A DNA stretch of 64,000 bases. Source: Pontiella desulfatans. Lineage in GTDB: Bacteria > Verrucomicrobiota > Kiritimatiellia > Kiritimatiellales > Pontiellaceae. The notes beneath the pieces were generated by a model that worked only from the letters and a program-made list of their open reading frames with translations, searched no databases and was not told the DNA's origin. The stretch covers positions 3,100,001-3,164,000 of the forward strand of contig NZ_CAAHFG010000001.1 of assembly GCF_900890425.1 (NCBI RefSeq), written 5' to 3'. Of this stretch, positions 17,101-28,000 are shown in pieces; position 1 is the first letter of the stretch, and the number at the start of each line of letters is the position of its first letter. Both the position numbers and the translations under genes were made by a program.

Positions 17101-17152
17101 GCAGGCGGGACGCCTGCGATACAAATAACTGTACCGCAGGCGTCCCGCCTGC
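17101..17152. repeat. Palindromic REP-like repeat (GCAGGCGGGACGCCTGC type)
   Basis: Arms 17101-17122 and 17131-17152 are complementary over 22 bases with one mismatch; each arm itself contains GCAGGCG...CGCCTGC. It sits in the convergent gap between the beta-helix gene and the GH106 gene, where it could also act as a bidirectional transcription stop. Near-identical element at 20597-20648. Confidence 0.9.
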
Positions 17153-17217
17153 TCCACGCAGAGCAACCCATGCTCTGCAGCCCTTCTTCAAATCATGTAA
17201 ATCCTGTTAAAAACTCG

Positions 17218-20200
17218 CTACTCCACGACCTTGATGGTCACCGGGCCGAGCAGGCCGGAGGGCTGTAGCGGGGAGTCGGCTTTCCAGGGATTGTAAAGCG
17301 AGAAAGTATAGCGCTTATCGGAGCGCGGAACGCTTCCGTCCAGCCATGCGGGCAGGCGTTTTGCGGTTCCCTTTGCGTGTCGTTCCACGCCATCGGGATC
17401 AAATTTCATATCACCAATCAGCCGGTTCACCCAGAGGTTGACCACTTCGATTTCGACTACGTTTTTGCCTGGCTTCGGCTCAATTTCGATCTGCCACGGC
17501 GCACACCAGACCGTGCCGAGCTTTTTGCCGTTGAGCGTCACATTCGCCAGATTCTTAACCGTGCCCAGATCCAGGAAATATTTCCGACCTTTCTCGGCCG
17601 ACGGCATCGTAAAACTTTTCGTATAGGTCGCCCGGCCCGAATAATATTTGATGCCGTCGTCGGCATTCTTCGACCAGTCGGTCAGCATCGGGAAGGTGGT
17701 TTTCGCCGGCCCGCCCCACGCAGGATCAAAGCTGACTTCCCACGCACCTTCGAGCGTTTTCATCGTTTCGAGCGTCTGAATATTCGTGCCCGTTGCCGGT
17801 TTTTCCTGGTTCGCGAAAAAGATAAAGCCCGACTGGCGCGGCGCAAATTCGAGGTTCAAACTGACGCGGCCATCCGACTTCTTAAACTCAGGCAGCATTC
17901 GGGCCTTTCCGGTAACTGCATCAAACCACTGCGGCGAAGTTCCGTCGGTGCGGAACGAGAATTCGGTCGTTACGTTTTCATCGGTTCCGTTCACCACAAA
18001 GAACAGATCACCTTCGGGCAATCGACGTTGAATCCATTTCCAATGGCCCCGACTTGTTCCATGGTCATCCAGATGGACACCGGTCAAAACCGGACTGATG
18101 ACCGCAGGCTCCATCTTCTCTTTAACCAGCACCTCTGCGAGCGGTTCGCCCCACAGGATTTTGCCTTTCCCATAGGTATGTGCTGTCGCCTTAACGCCGT
18201 CACAGTCGCCCCAGATCTCATCCGCCATTTTCCGGATAGTGGCATCGGCCTGGGGCTGTTTGCGCAAACTCGGCGAAAGCTTCGGTTTTGGCGCCATCAC
18301 GATTGCCCCCGCCTTAACGAGTTCGCCAATGCGTTTGACGAGCTGCGGCGTCATCGCATCCGACTCGTTCGGAACCACCAGCATCTTATACGCAATACCG
18401 TCCGGCGTTGTGAGCATTCCATCTTTGACGGTGATGCGGGTAAGCAGCACGTCCAGATCGCCAAAATCACAATCGTATCCACGCGGCAATGAATAGATCG
18501 AATCCGAATGCAGTTTTGTGAAGCTGTAGTTTTTAGGCGAACCTTCCCCATAGAAGAAGAGCACATCGCCAACAAAGCGCCCCTGCTGGAGCAGATAACT
18601 CGTCCGCGCTAGATACGTGCTGAAGGCGGGCATTTCCGGCCACCATGTATGACCGCGGTTAAAATGGGTTCCCGCCTGCCCGAGCGTAAGCCCCGGCTTT
18701 ATGTCATCCCCATACGGCTGCGCGGTGTAGACGTGATATCCAACATGATTAATTCCGGCAGAAAAGAAACTGTCGCCCCACGGTTTCAGATCCCAAAACG
18801 CGGTACTGAAATCAGTTCCCTTGGTTGTCGAGGTCACGGTAAACGCCTCGGTGGTAATCACTTTTTTCCCATACAGGTGCGCAGGGCTGCTCGCCATTTT
18901 TGTGTAATAATATCCGCCGTTTTCGACCATCGTCAAATCGGCGGTTTTGGCGGCTGAAATCACATTCAACGTTCCGTTATCACCATACGCCTCCAATGAA
19001 CTTTTCTTGCCTGCGGCATGACATAAATCACGGAAATGCCCGAAATAGTTTTCCGTCACCATGTCGCAAACCGTCGTGCGTAAGTCCCACAGGAACCGTT
19101 CAGAATCCAGGTCGGAATCCACCCCCCGGCCAATCATCACGGGCAGATACGGCGTAATGTCGTACCCGTTCCGCTTCTCGAACTCTTCGGGCATTTTCGG
19201 CGTCCAGTTCTGCGAGCCCGCTTCATAACTGTCGATATGAACCGTATCGAACCGGCCGCGTGTTTCGGGATCGTCGAGCCACGGCTGAATTGCCTGCGCC
19301 CAATGGGCGTCGAGCGATGCTGCACTGAGCTTATCATTTTCCAGCCCTTCCGCCCCACACCCTGCCGGACGAACCTCCGAGCCCGTCGGTGTGTAGCCGA
19401 AACGCAGTACCGTCCAGTTGCCGGGCGGAACCTTCCAATCGAGTTCGCCGTCGGCATTCATCTTGGAGGACAGGTTAATGATGCTCTCTTTTTTGATGAT
19501 GTCCGATGCAGGTGCCGGGTTTTCATAATGCTCAATCTCAGAAAACTCCATTAGGTGCCGGAATGAGAAAAAGGATTTGGAGGTCCAGTTTCCGATACGA
19601 TATGCCGCACTGAGCCTCAGCTCATCGAGCGGCAAATCGCGTTCGCCCGACAATACGACGCGCCAGTATTTGGCGGGCTTGGCCGTAAAGTTAAAATCAA
19701 GCGGCGTGTAGCCTTGAAGTGCAAACGGATGAACCGTTTCCCACGCTGTGCCGTCGTCCGAGCGTTGCAGCTCGCCGGTCGCCAGCATATCCGAAATCCA
19801 CGGCGTACTGAACGCAGGGTAGAGACGGAATGAACGTGCGGCAAAGGGTTTCTCATAGGTCAGTGTAATGTGGCGCTTTTTTTCCAACGCCGCCGGCAGC
19901 ATCGCAAGGTCGGCTCGGGTTTGCTTAAAGTCATAGCAGTAGCTGCTGAACCCGATGGACGGAACCGGATCGTTCGAAAGTTTGGTCGGATCAAAACCGG
20001 ACACGTCCGAAGTAATGACCGGAACGGGCTCATCGATTTCGCTTTTCGGAGTCGGGAAAGCGACGACGGCGATTTCGCGGTAAAAGTCGAAACCGTGGCG
20101 CGGCATCGGCAACTTGCCTTGGAAACGTGTTCCTCCTTTGAGTTTGAGCTCACTCCACGTCACGCGCTGCATCGCCAGTTCCGGCGTGATGGCGGGACCG

Positions 20201-20571
20201 CCCGTCGATGACCACCCCTCCATCGAGTTATAAAGGTTGACGCTCATCCCCAGCTCGTCCGCTTTTTTGAGCGCCTGCTTCATCAGCTTGCGCCATTCGG
20301 GACTCAGCACCCTTACGGGCTGCAACGCGGTACTGGGCTGTGTGAAAAAGTGAGCAACATTGAATAGCCTCACCTCCTGAATCCCCGCCTCTTTCATCGC
20401 CTCCAAGTCGGCATCAATGCCTTCAGCCGTTACGCGCCCGTTCAACCAATACCAGAAAACACCCGGCGCACATTCGGCAGGCGGCTGTTCAAATTTCTCA
20501 ACCAACGACTCGCCGGCAAACCCATTCGCGGCCAAACCCAGCACCAACATCCATTTCAATACGTTCTTCAT
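17218..20571 (-). CDS. GH106-like alpha-L-rhamnosidase
   Basis: A 1117-residue secreted hydrolase with signal peptide (about 1-19) and a GGAAAGG ribosome site. The N-terminus PPAECAPGVFWYWLNGRVT, then DLEAMKEAGIQEVRLFNV and SPEWRKLMKQALKKADELGM, fits GH106. Near the C-terminus, FLDLGTVKNLANVTLNGKKL and NLWVNRLIGD mark the beta-sandwich carbohydrate-binding module, and the chain ends LQPSGLLGPVTIKVVE, a frequent family ending. There is no SHD1-like tail, unlike the 1042-4542 enzyme, and the two are only distantly related. It is the last gene of the row of large secreted enzymes; a palindromic repeat lies between it and the upstream double sulfatase. Confidence 0.85.
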   Translation of the reverse strand: MKNVLKWMLVLGLAANGFAGESLVEKFEQPPAECAPGVFWYWLNGRVTAEGIDADLEAMKEAGIQEVRLFNVAHFFTQPSTALQPVRVLSPEWRKLMKQALKKADELGMSVNLYNSMEGWSSTGGPAITPELAMQRVTWSELKLKGGTRFQGKLPMPRHGFDFYREIAVVAFPTPKSEIDEPVPVITSDVSGFDPTKLSNDPVPSIGFSSYCYDFKQTRADLAMLPAALEKKRHITLTYEKPFAARSFRLYPAFSTPWISDMLATGELQRSDDGTAWETVHPFALQGYTPLDFNFTAKPAKYWRVVLSGERDLPLDELRLSAAYRIGNWTSKSFFSFRHLMEFSEIEHYENPAPASDIIKKESIINLSSKMNADGELDWKVPPGNWTVLRFGYTPTGSEVRPAGCGAEGLENDKLSAASLDAHWAQAIQPWLDDPETRGRFDTVHIDSYEAGSQNWTPKMPEEFEKRNGYDITPYLPVMIGRGVDSDLDSERFLWDLRTTVCDMVTENYFGHFRDLCHAAGKKSSLEAYGDNGTLNVISAAKTADLTMVENGGYYYTKMASSPAHLYGKKVITTEAFTVTSTTKGTDFSTAFWDLKPWGDSFFSAGINHVGYHVYTAQPYGDDIKPGLTLGQAGTHFNRGHTWWPEMPAFSTYLARTSYLLQQGRFVGDVLFFYGEGSPKNYSFTKLHSDSIYSLPRGYDCDFGDLDVLLTRITVKDGMLTTPDGIAYKMLVVPNESDAMTPQLVKRIGELVKAGAIVMAPKPKLSPSLRKQPQADATIRKMADEIWGDCDGVKATAHTYGKGKILWGEPLAEVLVKEKMEPAVISPVLTGVHLDDHGTSRGHWKWIQRRLPEGDLFFVVNGTDENVTTEFSFRTDGTSPQWFDAVTGKARMLPEFKKSDGRVSLNLEFAPRQSGFIFFANQEKPATGTNIQTLETMKTLEGAWEVSFDPAWGGPAKTTFPMLTDWSKNADDGIKYYSGRATYTKSFTMPSAEKGRKYFLDLGTVKNLANVTLNGKKLGTVWCAPWQIEIEPKPGKNVVEIEVVNLWVNRLIGDMKFDPDGVERHAKGTAKRLPAWLDGSVPRSDKRYTFSLYNPWKADSPLQPSGLLGPVTIKVVE

Positions 20572-20596
20572 CTAACAACCTTTCCAAACCCTGGAA

Positions 20597-20648
20597 GCAG
20601 GCGGGACGCCTGCGATACAATCCATCGTACCGCAGGCGTCCCGCCTGC
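20597..20648. repeat. Palindromic REP-like repeat, second copy
   Basis: Arms 20597-20618 and 20627-20648 have the same arm sequence as the element at 17101. Only the 8-base loop differs. It lies between two same-strand genes, 25 bases upstream of the GH106 start, and could modulate read-through or mRNA stability. Confidence 0.9.
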
Positions 20649-20696
20649 TCCACGTAAAGCAAAACCATGTTATCCCGTCAAAAAAAATTCCCGTTC

Positions 20697-23600
20697 CTAT
20701 TCCGCAACCTCAACAGAAACCGCGTCGAGGGTGACGACGGTTTTTTCGGTGACGGTTCCATAATTCAGTGCACCGAAAGCCAGGGTGTAGCCGGAAATAT
20801 TGGCGGAATAATCAGCGAGGGTTTGCGTCAGCACCGAATCCCCGCCCGTGCTGGTGGTGCCCTCCAGCTCGATGACGGCCTGCGTGCCATCCAGCGTAAA
20901 GGTGATGGTGCTCGGCAGGCCGTTGAGGTTAGCCACCGTTGCGCTGCTTGCACTCGCCCCCTGAAGCGCCTGATAAATGATGCGCCACGAAGCGGGGTCG
21001 CCCTGCTGCTCCAGCCGGAACCCGATGCCGTCATCCAGCGCGTTGGCCTGAGGGTTGAACTTTCCGGCGGCATCGTCGCCGATCGAAAAATAGAACACGT
21101 TCCGGCCGCCCCCGTTGACCCCGGTAATCGAAGCAATATCGAAACGGGCCGATACCGGATGATCGTAAAAATTGTAGAGTTTCGCGCCATTGAACATCGA
21201 CACATCCCCGTCCTGGTTCACGGTCGTGTTGAGCGCGGCCTGGGCTGAGCCGTTCGGAATGCCGACATCCATCACCAGCTGCCCGCCGGTCGGGGTTGTT
21301 GCTGCTCCCGCCCCCTGAAGGTATTCCGTCCAGTTGGTATTGAGTGACCCACCGAAGGAATCATTCCAAACCTCGACGCCAATTCCGCCGCTTGACTCCT
21401 TCACAACATAAAACCGGTTGGTGGCATCGTCCATTTCAACCACGATTTCCATGAGCCCGTTGGATGCCGCCAATTCAACCGAAACTTCCTGCCAGTCGGG
21501 ATCGGTCAGCGACTCGGATGTCAGGATGTCGTAGCGGTAGGTTTGGCGAACCGGGTGGCGCAACGTAATCTGGGAACCGGACACCGACGGGGCCACCACA
21601 AATGGAATCCCCTCGTTTAAAGCCGCCTTCAGAGGGATCAGCGCATCCTTGAGCGGAGCAACGATTTCGGGGTGTTGGTCAAAAAGGTTGTCCGATTCGC
21701 CGGGATCAAGGTCGAGGTCGTAGAGCTGGTCGGCATTTTCTGTTACACGTCCCGTCGGGTTGTCCGGATCGTGCTCGATATATTTCCATTTTTCCTGCCG
21801 GATCGAATAGATGGCACTCGGGCTGCGCGTCAGAACCGTATCGCGCGGCGATGCCGCACTCTCCCCTGTCCAGACCGGCAGGAAACTCAAACTGTCAACC
21901 GCGCTTTCAGGCGCAGACACATCAAGCAGATCCGCACAAGTTGCCATCACATCCGTTAAACAGAACAGACGATCATCGGTGATGTTTGCCGGAATGTGGT
22001 TGCTCCAGCTAACGATGAACGGTATGCGGCTGCCGCCTTCAAAAACGGCATGTTTTCCGCCGCGCAGTTCTCCATTGCTCAGATGCCCTGCAGAATAGGC
22101 TTCCCACATCGGCTCGTTTCCCCATTGTATCGCAGAGGCTTCACTTGTTGAAATAACCGCCCCGTTATCGCTGGTAAAAATAACCAGCGTATCATCCAGC
22201 CGACCCGTGGTGCGGAATGCATCGAGCAGTGCACCGACCTGTCCGTCGAGTTCATGCAGAAAATCGCCGTAAAGCCCGATGCCGCTGCTGCCGATAAACT
22301 CCGCGGCGGGCGTGATGGGTTTATGCGGCACCGTCGATGAAAAAAAGAGGAACAGGGGCTCGTTGGTCGGCGCCGACTCAATATATTCAACCGCCTTGGC
22401 CAGGGTGTCGCCGGCCACTTCATCCTGCGCGAAACGCACATCTTCGCTCCAAGGATCTACGCTGTTGGCGCTGTTCACCGTCACCACATCATTTGACCCG
22501 CGCCCGTAAAATTTATCGTTCTCGATATAAAAATCCGGTTCGTTCAACACGTTGGCGGCCAGCCCGAAAAAGTGGTTGAAGCCGACATCCAACGGCCCGC
22601 CCTCAATGGTCGGCTGGCTCCAGTCGTAGCGCTCGCCATACGAATCGCCGTAGCCGACGCCGAGATGCCACTTTCCGAACGCCGCCGTATTGTACCCCTT
22701 TTGCTGGAACAGCGTCGGCAACGCCACCACCCCGCGTTCCAACAATGCATTCGGCCCGGCGGGATGGATCACGCCGGTCGGCGGATGCAGCGGACTGCGC
22801 CACCAGTAGCGGCCGCTAAACAGACTGACGCGCGACTGCGAACACGTTGACGACGGCGTATAGGCCTGGGTAAAGCGCATGCCGTTTGCGGCGAGGCTGT
22901 CAATGTGCGGCGTCGCAATATTCGTCGCGCCATAACACCCCACATCGCCATAGCCCAGGTCGTCAGCGAAGATAATCAAAACATTCGTAAACGATACCCC
23001 GCCCGTATCGGGCATTCCGTCGGAAGGATCCAGCGGATCGAGCCCGTTCGCCTGTTCATAGATGTCAGAAAGCGAATCGTTGTCATAATCGCCATCGGAG
23101 GCGCGCACCCAGTCGATCTCGAAATTTCCGAGGCCGTTGCAGGGATTGATGCGCATTCGGCTGATCGTCTGTCCATCCCAGTCCGGGTTTCCTCCAAGCG
23201 GAAGGATGACGGTTTCAAACTGTCCGCTTGAATACGGGATAGCGATTTTACGTGTGTTGTCCATCACATCGTTCGAGCTGGTTGCCCAGCGTAAGGTCAG
23301 TGTGGACGAGGCATCGGACTTCACCCGTACGAGCAGGTTCGAGAGCGCACCGCTGTCAAAAGAGAAATCGTCACTTTCAATTCGCCCCGACTTGCTCTCG
23401 GATTGTCCGGAGAGAATGCCGCTGGTCACGGTCGCATTAGAGATGGATGCCATCACACTGTCCCATCCCTGATAATCGCCATCGGCATTGAATTCGAAAG
23501 CAAGGTCGGAAGCATCGTTCATATCGCGGCCGGCCGCAAATTCATCGTCATTCAGCATGCCGTCGCCATCGATATCCAGCGCTGGTTCCCCGGGCGTCTC

Positions 23601-25073
23601 AATGGCAACCGGATAGGCCGCCGGTGCCGCGTTGGTATAGGGAATCACATAGCGCGGTTCAATCGCGGTGCCCACGGGAGCGCCGTTCACATAGACCGGG
23701 CCACGCGGATTCCCCAGCGTGGACTGCCCCTCCGGCGGGAGCGAGTCGCGCCAGGCCAGCAAGTCGGCAACCAGCTCGGCGTGCTTCGCCGGATTCTGAT
23801 AGCGCAGGTTGGTCAGCTCCCACGGATCGTCCGCCAGATTAAACAGATAATCCGCCGTGGCGTCGCGCTGGAGCTTCCAATCGCCCTTTCGAATCGCGAT
23901 GGCCTGATCATGATCCCAAAAAAGCGGCGTGTCGCGGATCACGGTAGGCGCTCCATTGGTCAGTCGCGGCAGCAGGTTAACGCCATCCATTTCCGCCGTG
24001 GGCGTTCCCCCGCCAGCGATCAAGGTTGTGGCGGTAAAATCGAGCGTGGAGACCGGTTCATCGATCACCAGGCCGGGCGGGATCGTATCTTTCCAGTAGG
24101 CAAACATCGGCACACGGATGCCACCCTCCCAGAGCGTCCCCTTCTCGCCGCGCAGCGGAACGTTTTCCGATCCGTCCGCCGTCTCCAGCGATTTCACGCC
24201 GCCGATATCAGTCCCGAATTTGGGGCACGCGCCATTATCGCCGGCAAAGAAAATGAGCGTGTCTTCCTCAATGCCGTGCTCGCGCAGTTTCTGCATCACG
24301 CCGTCGACGGAGTCATCAATGGCTTTAATCAGCGCCAGCCCCTGGCGGCGGATTACATCCATTTCGTCACTGTAGTTGGGATAGTCGAGTTCCGGAAAAT
24401 TCACATAATAGGAATCGTTCGTCGAGATGCGCGGCGTATGCGGGCCATAGAATGCGAGATACAGAAAAAATTCATTGGTATGGTTTCGGTCAATGAAGGC
24501 TTCCGCGGCTTCCCCCTGCACCGTCACCCGGTTGCGCATATGGCTCACGTCCTGCCGCGGAACGGAGTTGCCGTCCAGGTCAAAGTTCACCTCATAATCG
24601 GTGTAGACGCCGGTGTAGTATTCATCGAAACCGCGCGCGCCGGTAAAATGATCGCCCTCGTCGCCGAGGTGCCACTTGCCGACCTGTCCCGTTGTGTAGC
24701 CAAGATCCCGCATGCGTTCCGGAATCAGAACGATAGGATCGCCCTCCGGGTCGGTCAACGGAAGCGGGCCGTCGGTGTTGATGATCAGGCCCACCTCGTT
24801 CTGGATGCGACCCATCATCAGCCCGGCGCGCGAAGGCACGCACTTGGGTGCACTGGCGTAGCCGGAAGTCATCAGCGCACCGCCGGAAGCCAGCGTATCG
24901 AGCGTTGGCGTATCCACATGAGGATCAATCCCGTGCAGACCCAAATCGGTGACGCCATGGTCATCCGTATAAATGATAATCACGTTCGGGTTGCGCGATG
25001 CTCCATCCGCTACAGCCTCCACTCCAAGAACTGCACAACATAAGGCAACCAGCCCTTTCAACACATTCTTCAT
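20697..25073 (-). CDS. Double-sulfatase fusion with C-terminal beta domain
   Basis: A 1458-residue secreted protein carrying two complete S1 sulfatase domains. The signal peptide is about 1-23. Domain 1 (about 29-450) has IIIYTDDHG and the formylglycine site CVPSR at Cys78. A linker (about 498-690) contains DIDGDGMLNDDEF and DYDNDSLSDIYEQ calcium-type motifs around a beta-sandwich. Domain 2 (about 696-1160) has IIFADDLGYGD and the site CSQSR at Cys744. Gln replaces the usual Pro/Ala at the third position, so maturation of this site is uncertain. A short module (YRYDILTSESL to NRFYVV) precedes a terminal domain of about 220 residues (VWNDSFGGSLNTNW to TLDAVSVEV) shared with the 28818-32681 protein. 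It begins 12 bases after the upstream gene's stop. Confidence 0.9.
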   Translation of the reverse strand: MKNVLKGLVALCCAVLGVEAVADGASRNPNVIIIYTDDHGVTDLGLHGIDPHVDTPTLDTLASGGALMTSGYASAPKCVPSRAGLMMGRIQNEVGLIINTDGPLPLTDPEGDPIVLIPERMRDLGYTTGQVGKWHLGDEGDHFTGARGFDEYYTGVYTDYEVNFDLDGNSVPRQDVSHMRNRVTVQGEAAEAFIDRNHTNEFFLYLAFYGPHTPRISTNDSYYVNFPELDYPNYSDEMDVIRRQGLALIKAIDDSVDGVMQKLREHGIEEDTLIFFAGDNGACPKFGTDIGGVKSLETADGSENVPLRGEKGTLWEGGIRVPMFAYWKDTIPPGLVIDEPVSTLDFTATTLIAGGGTPTAEMDGVNLLPRLTNGAPTVIRDTPLFWDHDQAIAIRKGDWKLQRDATADYLFNLADDPWELTNLRYQNPAKHAELVADLLAWRDSLPPEGQSTLGNPRGPVYVNGAPVGTAIEPRYVIPYTNAAPAAYPVAIETPGEPALDIDGDGMLNDDEFAAGRDMNDASDLAFEFNADGDYQGWDSVMASISNATVTSGILSGQSESKSGRIESDDFSFDSGALSNLLVRVKSDASSTLTLRWATSSNDVMDNTRKIAIPYSSGQFETVILPLGGNPDWDGQTISRMRINPCNGLGNFEIDWVRASDGDYDNDSLSDIYEQANGLDPLDPSDGMPDTGGVSFTNVLIIFADDLGYGDVGCYGATNIATPHIDSLAANGMRFTQAYTPSSTCSQSRVSLFSGRYWWRSPLHPPTGVIHPAGPNALLERGVVALPTLFQQKGYNTAAFGKWHLGVGYGDSYGERYDWSQPTIEGGPLDVGFNHFFGLAANVLNEPDFYIENDKFYGRGSNDVVTVNSANSVDPWSEDVRFAQDEVAGDTLAKAVEYIESAPTNEPLFLFFSSTVPHKPITPAAEFIGSSGIGLYGDFLHELDGQVGALLDAFRTTGRLDDTLVIFTSDNGAVISTSEASAIQWGNEPMWEAYSAGHLSNGELRGGKHAVFEGGSRIPFIVSWSNHIPANITDDRLFCLTDVMATCADLLDVSAPESAVDSLSFLPVWTGESAASPRDTVLTRSPSAIYSIRQEKWKYIEHDPDNPTGRVTENADQLYDLDLDPGESDNLFDQHPEIVAPLKDALIPLKAALNEGIPFVVAPSVSGSQITLRHPVRQTYRYDILTSESLTDPDWQEVSVELAASNGLMEIVVEMDDATNRFYVVKESSGGIGVEVWNDSFGGSLNTNWTEYLQGAGAATTPTGGQLVMDVGIPNGSAQAALNTTVNQDGDVSMFNGAKLYNFYDHPVSARFDIASITGVNGGGRNVFYFSIGDDAAGKFNPQANALDDGIGFRLEQQGDPASWRIIYQALQGASASSATVANLNGLPSTITFTLDGTQAVIELEGTTSTGGDSVLTQTLADYSANISGYTLAFGALNYGTVTEKTVVTLDAVSVEVAE

Positions 25074-25085
25074 GCTCTAACCTTT

Positions 25086-28000
25086 TTATTTTTCGATGAT
25101 ACGGAAGAACCGTACCGGATCGTCGGCCGATACGCCTATGATGGTGTTGGTCAGCTCAGCCGCCGACATATTCGTATGGCTTCCATGCGGGGTCCAATTG
25201 GTAAATGACAGATTATCGCAGGACTCGAGGTCATAGGTTTTTCCATCGTTGCTGTTCCATACAAAGTTCAGCATGCCCGCACTGAACTCAACCTGAACCG
25301 CCACCGGATCGGGCACGAGCAGCGCTTCGAGAGCAGTCACATCACCGGCATCAAAATAGCCATCGCCGTTGACATCGAAGTCGGTCAGGTTGAGGGCAGT
25401 CAGCGCCTCGACCGGCGTACTGCCCTGAGCGATCAGAACCGCCTGCCGGTTGGTGGCTGTTTCACCGCCGTCTCCTGCAAGATAGGTATTAGCCAATGCC
25501 AGGTCGGCCGCATCGATGACGCCGTCTTTGTTGACGTCTCCGGCTTCCGGAACCGTGATGACCAGCGCCACTTCATAGACTTTCAGCTGCGACACCTGAG
25601 TCACATTCGTCGGATTCGGTGTTCCGCCGGGATAATCGACGATGGCTTCGGTGTTGACATGATCGATGATCACATGGATCGGCGCCTGAGCGGCCAGCAG
25701 GTCGGCCCCGCTGATGGTGGCGGTCTGGTAGGTTCCCGCAGCGTCCGGCAGCGTATCCGCCGCAATGGACATCAACGAACCGGCAACCGCCTGGGCGGTA
25801 TTGCTTGCATCAGCACCGGCAGTGAGCGCAGCCGTAAAGGTGGCCGAAGACTGATCGGTATTGGAATTGGGCTGCGCCACATCAACACGCAGTTCGTAGG
25901 TCGCACCAGGGCTGACCTGGCCGAGAATGTTTTCCTGCTTCATGCCATTGCGATAATTCATGGAAGAATTCAGGGTCAATTCACCGTCCGAGGCAATATG
26001 CGTATCGAGATAGAACGTTCCGCCCAGCAGGCCGCCGTCATCCGTATATGGAGCTCCGATATGCCCGGTAAGCCCGTCCGGGTCGGCATGGTAAGGCGAC
26101 CAGCCAACCACGTCCGCCGTTTTTCCCCAGAGCCCCGAATAGTCGCCGAAGGAACCTGCCACATTGTATTTGTCTTCACCGGGCGGGGTCATATTCGAAA
26201 GCTGGCCGAAGCTGCCGTTGGGAATCAGGTTCGGGCCGACAATGACATCAAACGGCAGTGCAGAAATCGGAAGTGCCTCGATCACGATGGAATCGGTGAT
26301 AAAGGAAGGAGCATCTACAACCCCCACTCCCACGTTGCATGCTCCGATCGCCAACGCGAACGCACTGTAATCCGTTTCCACAATATTAGTAAAACTTCCG
26401 CTGATCTCCCTGTCGCCGCCGGCGAAAGTGGTGCCGGAAACCGTTACACTGTAGCTCACATTCCCACCGGTACCGTCCAGCATAATATCCAGTCCGGTCG
26501 GAGCAACGAGGTCGGTCTCATTCGTTCCGGAAGGCAGCGTAAAGTTGTGCTTCAGCAACCGAACCGGGCCTGCCGCCGACGTCGTGTGCATAATCTCCAG
26601 GTAGTAGTAATCGTTCGTTCCCCCCGCCCAATACTTCCGGTTGATGGAAAACACGAGTCCGTTGTTCCCCTTGCCGTAATAATATTTATTCCGGTTGTTA
26701 GTATCAAACAGCCCCAGATAGGTCGAAGTCGCTTTAGAACCGGGGTCACCCGCCAGCTCTGAAAGGTCCCACTGAATATCGAGCGGCTTTTCAAAATAGT
26801 TCAGCTCATCGGCTCCCATGCCGCTGTTCTGCCCATAACCGGGTTCCTTGTACATATACGAGCGCTGGGCGTTCGTAATATTGCCTACATCGAAAAAGAC
26901 CCCGTCATAAGTATCGGCCCCGATGCTGTTGGTTGCAACCGGTTGCTGCCCGGCGGTAGACGCATACACGTTCCATCCCGCGAGCGCCCCGTTCCAGTTC
27001 TCAGCGTGGACAACCACCTCCGCCGTGTCTGCCGGAAGCGGGTCGGTCACAACAGCATCCAGCACATAGGACGCCCCTTCGTTGACCGCGCCGCTGTTGT
27101 ACGCGCCGACCGCCAGCACAAAGTTGCTGTAATCCGCCTCCACAATATTTGTGATACTTCCGCTGACCTGCGTTAAGCCGCCCACAAACGTCGTCCCGGA
27201 AACAGAAATGCTGTAGCTCACATCGGTACCGGTTCCATCCAGCGTGATATTCAGCCCGGTCGGCGCGACGGGCGCGCTGCCTCCCGATGGTAACGCCAGA
27301 TTCTGCTTCAGGATCTGCTGCGGCGCGGTAGCGCCATCATCCGAAAGGCGATGGATCTCCAGGAAATAATAATCATTCGTCAGCGATGACGCAAACTTGC
27401 GGGTAATCGAGAAAGATAGACCGTTGTTATCCTTGCCCGGATAGTAGCGGGCGCGGTTGTTGTTATCCGAAAGCATCAGGTACGCCATCGTAGAGCCACC
27501 ATCGGCCGTGTTGCCGGTCAGGTCGTGCAGATCCCACTGGATGCTTAAGCCGTTATCAAAATAGTTCAGCTCATTAACATCCATTGCGCCGTTTTTTCCA
27601 TAACCCGGCTCTTTAAAGATGAACGAGCGGTGCGATCCGGTTCCGGTGCCCACATCAATCAGCACGCTGTCATAGATATTGGAGGATGCAACAAGATTGG
27701 TTCCCACCGGATCCAGTGTGGTTGAATTGAAATCCCACTCAGCAAACTCGGTGCCCGACCACGTCCAGGTCGACACACTTTCCCGAATAAACGCGTTTGC
27801 CAGATACATGAAGGTATAGGGCTGATCCTCGGGCAGGATTGCAACGGGATGGTCGTACCAGGACTGAACTGTTCCCAACGCCGGCGTCAGCCCGTTCGCT
27901 TTGACCTCCCGCAGGCAGTTCATCACGTTTTCATGGAAGAGTTGATCGGAGGTGTTTCCGCCGGTGTGATCATTAAACAGGAAGTAGAACTCCAGCCCCT

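Noticed and set aside
17101-20648. Two GCAGGCG palindromes as the ends of an insertion sequence around the GH106 gene
   Set aside because: Each element is itself a full palindrome and a half copy exists at 28785 outside; no transposase lies between, so they are dispersed repeats.
23403-25043. 546-codon open frame on the plus strand
   Set aside because: Antisense to the first sulfatase domain of the double sulfatase; no motif, no ribosome site.
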